Below are positions 16,854-22,393 of a stretch of 64,000 nucleotides of DNA, one piece after another. The DNA comes from Flammeovirga sp. SJP92 (GTDB lineage: Bacteria > Bacteroidota > Bacteroidia > Cytophagales > Flammeovirgaceae), in NCBI RefSeq assembly GCF_001583495.1, contig NZ_LQAQ01000090.1:186001-250000 (forward strand). The letters are read 5' to 3'. The notes beneath the pieces were generated by a model. It was not told the DNA's origin. It was given only the letters and a program-made list of their open reading frames with translations, and made no database searches. Numbering within the stretch: position 1 is the first letter of the stretch; each line of letters opens with the position of its first letter. The position numbers and the translations under genes are program-made.

Positions 16854-16974
16854 TCGTGCACCATAGTATGGGTAGGTGATAATTCAACCTTATAAAGACT
16901 TAAGTCATGAAGGTAACACTTTAGTGTTGTTAGAGTCAATATCACTAGCCTATGATTTCAATCATGGAGCACGA
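16854..16974. repeat. Structured repeat, copy 1 (branched hairpins, possible REP element or ncRNA)
   Basis: Shares a 59-base block (16915-16973) with 17955-18013, 52 of 59 bases identical, and weaker similarity upstream. Predicted pairings: outer stem TCGTGC 16854-16859 with GCACGA 16969-16974; hairpin CCATA-g-TATGG at 16861-16871; stem GGTGATA 16875-16881 with TATCACT 16940-16946; hairpin ACACTTTAGTGT; hairpin ATGATttcaATCAT 16952-16965. Together this is a cloverleaf-like fold. It does not have tRNA anticodon or TPsiC features. Function unknown. Confidence 0.6.
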
Positions 16975-17235
16975 TATTGAAAGAAGAAAAAATTAAGAGG
17001 AGTAAAGCTCTAAAGTGAAATATCAAAAGGTTACATCAATTTTAACTGAGGATTGATCTAAATATAGGGTATTATAATGTATCAAAGTCTAACAGATTGA
17101 ATACAAATAAACAGTAGAGTTACTTTTAATATTTCAATTATTTTTGGTCCTTTGTAAGACAAAAAATAAAGTAAACTAAGTACTGATCTATTCATAAAAA
17201 ATTTAAGCATTATTATTCTATAAGTTCTTCTTTCA

Positions 17236-17709
17236 TTGACTTCATGTATGTCAAGAAAGGCGATATTAAATCAAAACTATGAGATAGGTCCTTTAATCAT
17301 TGCGGGTGCTATTAATGAGATAAAAATACAGGATTTTAGAAATGATGTTACTCCAGGTGAAATTAACTTTCCGATATTTTCTTTTCCAGGGCAACGGATC
17401 AAAAAGTCTCCTGAACTAAGTCCAATTCATCAAAAACTTATTTTTGATCAGATAAGTAATTACTTTAATCATTCAGGCAATGTGTTCAATATCACATGTA
17501 AAGTGGTAAGAGGGTATAAGGAGTTTTCTGCTACGGTATCACATGAAAGAGAATATGTTCATTTTGAAATACAGTTAGAATTATTTAACCTAGATGGAGA
17601 ACTCCAAAAGTTATGTTCTTCCACTGCGTATTATAAGGTGACATCAATGGATGCTAAGGAGAAGTTCTCAGAGCAATTATATCAGAAAGCAAAAAATCCC
17701 AAACTTTAG
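17236..17709 (+). CDS. Hypothetical protein, lipoprotein gene with a broken signal peptide
   Basis: 157 residues from a TTG, or 153 from ATG 17248. No family recognised. The preceding codons in the same frame (from 17194) read IKNLSIII-L-stop-VLLSLTSC, i.e. a classic lipoprotein signal peptide in which the expected ATG is ATA and a TAA (17221-17223) cuts the hydrophobic core. The body is a beta-rich-looking 150-residue domain (GPLIIAGAINEIKIQDF ..., VFNITCKVVRGY, FEIQLELFNLDG). As it stands the product would be cytoplasmic and is probably non-functional, or the gene is decaying. It lies between two copies of a structured repeat. Confidence 0.5.
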   Translation: MTSCMSRKAILNQNYEIGPLIIAGAINEIKIQDFRNDVTPGEINFPIFSFPGQRIKKSPELSPIHQKLIFDQISNYFNHSGNVFNITCKVVRGYKEFSATVSHEREYVHFEIQLELFNLDGELQKLCSSTAYYKVTSMDAKEKFSEQLYQKAKNPKL

Positions 17710-17735
17710 TTTTTCGACTAGGGTTTGTTTTTTTA
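17700..17735 (+). terminator. Intrinsic terminator overlapping the stop codon of the 17236 gene
   Basis: 10-bp stem with two G-U pairs (CAAACTTTAG 17700-17709, CTAGGGTTTG 17718-17727), then seven T. Confidence 0.75.
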
Positions 17736-17900
17736 TCAACCTTATTTAAGAAGGGGAGTGCGATAGAACATCTCAACAGTACTACATTAAAGTAGTATCA
17801 GTCACTAAGTCATTTATTCGAGAAAGAAACTATAAAGAGTACAAGTATCCGGTGTACCATGTTAAGGGCATCTCTTAAACATGTTCTAAAACGATGAGCA

Positions 17901-18013
17901 GGTGGTAGAGTCCTTTTTTCAAGACTTCAGTCTTGAAGACCTCCAAGCGAAGACATCACTTTAGTGTTGTTGGAGTTGGTATCACCAGCCCATGATTTCA
18001 ATCATGGAGCACG
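17901..18013. repeat. Structured repeat, copy 2
   Basis: Second copy of the element at 16854-16974. The closing stem is GGTGGTA 17901-17907 with TATCACC 17980-17986; relative to copy 1 the bases changed on both sides but pairing is kept. It also contains CAAGACT-tc-AGTCTTG, CACTTTAGTG and ATGATttcaATCAT. The outermost stem of copy 1 is not preserved here. Confidence 0.6.
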
Positions 18014-18052
18014 TTAAAATTGAAATTAGTTTTTTTCTGTGTTCAGTCATAT

Positions 18053-18372
18053 GTCCCAGCATGTACGGAAGTAAGTGTTAGCGTGTACACATCGTAGGTC
18101 CCAGCATGTACGGAAGTAAGTGCTAGCGTGTGCACATCATAGATCCTAGCATGTACGGTATGTAAGTGCTAGCGTGTGCACATCGTAGATCCTAGCATGT
18201 ACGGTATGTAAGTGCTAGCGTGTGCACATCGTAGATCCTAGCATGTACGGTATGTAAGTGCTAGCGTGTACACATCGTAGGTCTTAGTATGTATGGTATA
18301 TAAGTGCTAGCGTGCACACATCGTAGTTCCTAGCATGTACGGTATGTAAGTGCTAGTATGTATACCTCTGTA
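18053..18372. repeat. Tandem array of seven 45-46 bp units
   Basis: Units start near 18053, 18098, 18143, 18189, 18235, 18281 and 18327. The consensus begins ATCCTAGCATGTACGG, continues with TATGTAAGTGCTAGCG and ends TGTGCACATCGTAG. Each unit contains the inverted pair CTAGCA ... TGCTAG and a GTGCAC or GTACAC palindrome. Units 3-5 are nearly identical; units 1-2 lack one base and units 6-7 are more diverged, as expected for a slippage-expanded array. There are no variable spacers, so it is not CRISPR. No reading frame of note runs through it. Confidence 0.93.
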
Positions 18373-18384
18373 CCTTCTTAAAAG

Positions 18385-18426
18385 CATTAAAAGCCCCTTT
18401 TATATCCGAATGACATAAAAAGGGGC
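18385..18426 (-). terminator. Intrinsic terminator for the reverse-strand HU/DUF4469 remnant
   Basis: Stem GCCCCTTTTAT 18393-18403 with ATAAAAAGGGGC 18415-18426; on the reverse strand followed by CTTTTAATGCTTTT. It survives although the gene is broken. Confidence 0.7.
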
Positions 18427-18456
18427 AATTCCAAAAAACTGCATTTCAAAGACATT

Positions 18457-19027
18457 TTAGTTGATAATTAGCACAGTTGTCAATTTTTCAGAACGAGGTG
18501 TTTTGAGTAAAGCATTTCGATTACGTTGAGTGACTAACTCGAGTTCATAATTGACTTTACTTAATGCAGGCGTCATAAAGATAACTGCTTTATTTTCATT
18601 ATTGATCAGTTGCGTTATTTTCGTACGGCTTTGATTATCAAGGTTGATAAAGAATAGTCCTGCTTCATCCTTGAATTCTTCAGAAATTTTAATTTTTATA
18701 CGGTCACCATAGACGGTTATATGAGCATTGACTTCCCCCTTAAAACTGTCCATTACCTTCATTAAACAGGACATGTCTGTTCTTGACCTAGGGCTGTAAC
18801 TTTAGTGTCATCAATCAAATCTCTACTATTTGAAGATAGATTAATGCTAGCATTCAGTTGATGTATTTTAGGATCGAAAACCTCATCATAAAATATACCG
18901 CTCACGCTCAGTCTTGCTTTGATGAAACATGTATTAACATTGTAGCTTGTACCAAACCTTCTCCCTTGATACGGTCTGCACGATTAAGAAATTCAATAAT
19001 TGTTTCAGCTTGGTATTCCAAAACCTC
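18457..19027 (-). pseudogene. Frameshifted HU-like DNA-binding / DUF4469 protein
   Basis: Three consecutive reverse-strand segments in different frames together resemble one Bacteroidota HU-like/DUF4469 protein. (a) 19027 to about 18920: EVLEYQAETIIEFLNRADRI, helical DNA-binding part. (b) about 18940-18770: NVNTCFIKARLSVSGIFYD and FDPKIHQLNASINL, matching the beta region (usually V-N-t-x-F-x-x-R-x-S-x-x-G-x-F). (c) the open frame 18457-18774, 105 residues, with the Ig-like DUF4469 end ELELVTQRNRNALLKTPRS. Two frame changes and the lack of an N-terminus make it a pseudogene. Family knowledge: intact members are nucleoid-type proteins often found next to mobile DNA. Confidence 0.7.
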
Positions 19028-19097
19028 TTTTTAAATTTATGAATTTAGAGAGGGTAGCTAAAAATTTGTATCTTTTTTTGTTGCTATTTCAGAAATT

Positions 19098-19249
19098 TAT
19101 GAAGACTTTTTAGAAACAGAAATTAAGAATGGAAACACCAATTAAATTCTAACATGATGAACACTATTTTATACAAGTATCGTAGTTTAGACAACTTCAA
19201 GTTTTTAGTAGATATTTTTTTAAATAAGAGGCTTTATGCTGGGGATTAT
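19098..19249 (+). repeat. Source copy of a duplicated segment (promoter region and 5' end of the DUF2971 gene)
   Basis: About 150 bases, starting 56 bases before the DUF2971 ATG and including roughly its first 32 codons, are repeated with point changes at 19853-20008. Confidence 0.85.
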
Positions 19250-19732
19250 AAATCGATGAATGATCCAATGGAAGGGGTGTACCGCTTTAATAAGCATAAA
19301 GTGTCAGCTGAATTTAGAGCAACGATTCTTGGGGATAAAAGGGATCTTAGATTCTGCTCACTTTCTGCAGATGCAGATAATAAATTGCTATGGGCGCATT
19401 ATGCCAATGGCCACAATGGGATTTCTATTGGGGTATTACCTCAAGATATAGATGATTCAGATATTAGAGCAATGAATTATAGTCCTGATCCTTTAAAAAT
19501 TACAGAAGAGAGTGAGCATGTAGATGCCAGAAAAGTTCTAAGTTATAAAAATGAAATTTGGGTGTATGAGAATGAGGTTAGAGTGTTTACCATGCGAGAC
19601 TTTGTTGAAGTGAAAATTGTAGAAGTAATATTTGGTAAAAGAGTTAGCCATAGTGATAAACAAATGCTCAAAAAACTTATCAGTACTATTGATAATCAAA
19701 TAGCTTTTAGAGACGAGGATGAAAGTAAATAG
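19154..19732 (+). CDS. DUF2971 domain-containing protein
   Basis: 192 residues (a second ATG follows immediately). The sequence LYKYRSLDNFKFLVDIFLNKRLYAGDYKSMNDPMEG at the N-terminus (positions about 5-40), RFCSLSADADNKLLWAHYANGHNGISIG in the middle and SYKNEIWVYENEVR later are the three blocks that define DUF2971. The function of the family is unknown; members often occur in accessory regions. Soluble, no signal peptide. The gene lies in the island of broken genes and its 5' end is duplicated downstream. It seems intact. Confidence 0.85.
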   Translation: MMNTILYKYRSLDNFKFLVDIFLNKRLYAGDYKSMNDPMEGVYRFNKHKVSAEFRATILGDKRDLRFCSLSADADNKLLWAHYANGHNGISIGVLPQDIDDSDIRAMNYSPDPLKITEESEHVDARKVLSYKNEIWVYENEVRVFTMRDFVEVKIVEVIFGKRVSHSDKQMLKKLISTIDNQIAFRDEDESK

Positions 19733-19852
19733 TTAATACCTATTATTTTCATGAGCTCAGAAAACTTCGAAGGGTTCTTGTGATGTAAAAGAGGAGTTTT
19801 CTTTATTAAAGATAGTCTGTTTGACTAACTTTAAAGTATTCTTAACTGAAAT

Positions 19853-20008
19853 TGATGAAGACTATTTTAGAAATAGGAATTAAGAATGAAAACACCAATT
19901 AAATTATAATATGATGAACACTACTCTATGACAAGTATTGCAGTTTATACAACTTCAAGTTTTTAGTTGATATTATTTTTAATAAGAGGCTTTATGCTGG
20001 GGATTATT
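19853..20008 (+). pseudogene. Truncated, frameshifted copy of the DUF2971 gene 5' end
   Basis: Aligns with 19098-19249 across the leader and first codons (ATGATGAACACTA at 19911 onward). An inserted G after the sixth codon gives an immediate TGA, and similarity stops after GGGGATTAT at 20008. It cannot code for a useful protein. It records a partial duplication, not a whole paralogue. Confidence 0.85.
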
Positions 20009-20226
20009 AGTTATCAAAAAGCAAATAATTTTGATATAAGTACAAATTCAAAATTATCTAATACTAGTTTATTGTTTTGCGATTACTTCCTTCAAAAAAC
20101 GTATTAATAGTGGTTCTATTAAAAGTTTTTTAGCGTTGTACTCACAAAAAATAAATTTGAATTAACTATGATTTATTTTTGACTTAGTACTTAAAATAGA
20201 GTAGATCCTTTAAATCTTTGAACTAG

Positions 20227-20439
20227 TTATTCATTGAAGTAGGTAATAAATTTAAAAATAAGCATGAATTCCCATCAGATCCTTTAAAAAAGAAAAGAGA
20301 AGATGAAGAAATTTCCTTTAAAGAATTAATTTTGCAAAAACTGTCTAAAGGTAAATCTGAATTAAAAGATTTAATATCGAATCAGTTTTATAACCAAATG
20401 TCAATTGCAGGTATTGGTATAGAAATACTAATACTTTAA
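20227..20439 (+). pseudogene. Gene fragment without a start codon
   Basis: 71 codons open after a TAG (20224-20226) with no ATG, GTG or TTG near the beginning. The peptide is coding-like: NKHEFPSDPLKKKREDEE, then SFKELILQKLSKGKSELKDL and NQFYNQMSIAGIGIEI. It is probably the C-terminal remnant of a helical protein. Family not recognised. The preceding 20009-20226 shows nothing recognisable. Confidence 0.4.
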
Positions 20440-20481
20440 AGCGATTGAAATAGAGGTGATTATAGGGAATTACATACTTTA

Positions 20482-21891
20482 ATGGGAAGAAGAAAAAAAA
20501 ATATAGTTTTAGAAAACGTCAATATCATTGATGTTGGAAGTGAAGGAAAAGCAATTGCAAAGACAGAAGACAATATGACTGTTTTTGTAACAGGTGCTGT
20601 AACAGGTGACGTTTGTGACCTTCAAGTCACTAAAAAAAGAAGAGCTTATATGGAAGCTCGTCCAATTCAATTCCATGAACTATCTGATCAAAGAATTGAG
20701 CCTTTCTGTGAGCACTTTGGTACTTGCGGAGGATGCAAGTGGCAAATGTTGGATTACAAATGGCAGTTACACTATAAGCAAAAGCAAGTAGTGGATCAAT
20801 TGTCAAGAATTGGAAAAGTGGAACTTCCTGAAATTACGCCAATTTTTGCTTCTGAAGAAACTTTTGAATACCGTAACAAAATGGAATTTACCTTTACGGG
20901 TAACCGTTGGTTGACAAAAGAGGAAATGGAATCCAATACTGAAGGAATTGAAAAAAGAGGCGTAGGACTTCACTTGCCAGGGATGTGGAACAAGATTCTA
21001 CACCTAAACAATTGCTACCTTCAAAATAAACCATCTGATGATATTAGAAAATCGGTGTATGATTTTATCGTGAAGAATGATTACACTGTTTATGATCAGA
21101 AAGAAGAGGACGGTTTCTTAAGAAATATGGTGATCAGAACGTCTTCAACAGGAGATATTATGGTGATGTTATTGTTCTTCAAAGATGATGAAGAAAAACG
21201 TAATGCCCTTTTAGACCATATCAAAGAACAGTTCCCGGAAATCACATCATTACTTTATGTGATTAATGGTAAGAGGAATGATAGCTACCATGATCTAGAT
21301 GTAATCACTTACCATGGTTTACCTTACATTGAGGAAGAAATGGAAGGCTTGCGTTTTAGAGTAGGACCAAAGTCATTCTACCAAACGAACTCAAAACAAG
21401 CTTACAATTTATATAAAGTTGCCCGTGATTTTGCAGAGCTGACTGGTGAGGAAAAAGTATATGACCTTTATACAGGTACAGGTACTATTGCTCAGTTTGT
21501 TTCTAAAAAAGCAAAAGAGGTAATTGGTATTGAGTATGTGAAGGATGCTATTAAGGATGCGAAAGTCAATACGGACTTGAACGGTATTGAAAACTGTAAG
21601 TTCTTTGCTGGTGATATGAAAGATATTTTGGTGCCTTCTTTCATTAAGAAGCATGGTGAACCTGATGTCATCATCACTGACCCGCCAAGAGCTGGTATGG
21701 ATGAGAAGGTAGTAGCTCAAATCTTAAAGGTGGCTCCAAAACGTATCGTTTATATTAGTTGTAACCCAGCAACGCAAGCGAGAGATTTGGCATTATTAGA
21801 TGAAAAGTATAAAGTGACTAAGGTAATGCCGGTAGATATGTTCCCGCATACTTATCATGTTGAGAACGTTGTCGCTTTAGAATTAAAATAA
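20482..21891 (+). CDS. rlmD: 23S rRNA (uracil-5-)-methyltransferase, RlmD type
   Basis: 469 residues. An N-terminal TRAM OB domain (about 8-62) is followed by a [4Fe-4S] cysteine set (Cys76, Cys82, Cys85 in FCEHFGTCGGCKWQM, with a fourth near residue 170), then a Rossmann SAM domain with DLYTGTGTIAQF and the DPPRAGMD motif, and the catalytic SCNPATQARDL near residue 425. It methylates C5 of a uridine in rRNA or tRNA using SAM. The specific target (U1939 or another uridine) is assumed from the family. Monocistronic with a terminator. Confidence 0.93.
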   Translation: MGRRKKNIVLENVNIIDVGSEGKAIAKTEDNMTVFVTGAVTGDVCDLQVTKKRRAYMEARPIQFHELSDQRIEPFCEHFGTCGGCKWQMLDYKWQLHYKQKQVVDQLSRIGKVELPEITPIFASEETFEYRNKMEFTFTGNRWLTKEEMESNTEGIEKRGVGLHLPGMWNKILHLNNCYLQNKPSDDIRKSVYDFIVKNDYTVYDQKEEDGFLRNMVIRTSSTGDIMVMLLFFKDDEEKRNALLDHIKEQFPEITSLLYVINGKRNDSYHDLDVITYHGLPYIEEEMEGLRFRVGPKSFYQTNSKQAYNLYKVARDFAELTGEEKVYDLYTGTGTIAQFVSKKAKEVIGIEYVKDAIKDAKVNTDLNGIENCKFFAGDMKDILVPSFIKKHGEPDVIITDPPRAGMDEKVVAQILKVAPKRIVYISCNPATQARDLALLDEKYKVTKVMPVDMFPHTYHVENVVALELK

Positions 21892-21897
21892 ATAAGG

Positions 21898-21936
21898 AAG
21901 AGAAGTTTGAAAAAAGCTTCTCTTTTTTGTTTTTAA
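21898..21936 (+). terminator. Intrinsic terminator of rlmD
   Basis: Stem AAGAGAAG 21898-21905 with CTTCTCTT 21917-21924, followed by a T-rich tract. Confidence 0.85.
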
Positions 21937-22037
21937 TAAAAATTAAAAGACTTTATTACTAAATTTGAATCAGAATCAAGGAATAGGTGTAAGATATGTA
22001 ATACATCTTAAATTTTGGTTTGATTTAGTAGATTTTT

Positions 22038-22053
22038 TACGTAAATTTACGTA
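22038..22053. promoter_or_regulatory. 16-bp perfect palindrome in the acnB leader region
   Basis: TACGTAAATTTACGTA is fully self-complementary. It lies 340 bases upstream of acnB in a 500-base spacer without genes. A dimeric transcription factor site is plausible; no factor is identified. Confidence 0.4.
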
Positions 22054-22268
22054 GTAATACTTAAGAGAGCATTCAAACAAACTTCAATTTAAGAATTGAG
22101 TCAATTATGAATTGATTTGATGTTGGTTCTCTATAAATGAATATTGCTTCAAAATTGTAATAATTTATTAATGCAATTTTAGGGTAAATTCTAAAATTAG
22201 AATAGGATATTAAGTGGTATGATATCTTAATATACTCGGTTGGTGGATAAAATATTAAATTTTATTTG

Positions 22269-22292
22269 TATTTTTGCACTGCGAAATCGCAG
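22269..22292 (+). promoter_or_regulatory. Candidate acnB promoter and start-proximal hairpin
   Basis: TATTTTTG (22269-22276) matches TAnnTTTG. Three bases on is the perfect hairpin CTGCGA-aa-TCGCAG (22279-22292), which would lie at the very 5' end of the transcript, about 105 bases before the ATG. The rest of the spacer (21937-22268) is AT-rich and otherwise featureless apart from the palindrome at 22038. Confidence 0.4.
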
Positions 22293-22393
22293 ATAAATAT
22301 ATTTATCTATCGAATAATCAGTAATATACATATTTTACTAATTTACATAAAACAAACTTATAAACTACCTTTTACACCACAAAGAGAATTTTT

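Noticed and set aside
16854-16974. Possible tRNA or tmRNA
   Set aside because: The cloverleaf-like fold lacks a 7-bp acceptor ending in CCA, a GTTCRANNC T-arm and an anticodon loop.
18053-18372. Possible CRISPR array
   Set aside because: The units follow each other directly with no unique spacers, and no cas genes are present; it is a plain tandem repeat.
19154-19732. DUF2971 gene as the core of a phage-defence locus
   Set aside because: No nuclease, reverse transcriptase, methylase or ATPase partner is encoded alongside; only remnants are seen.
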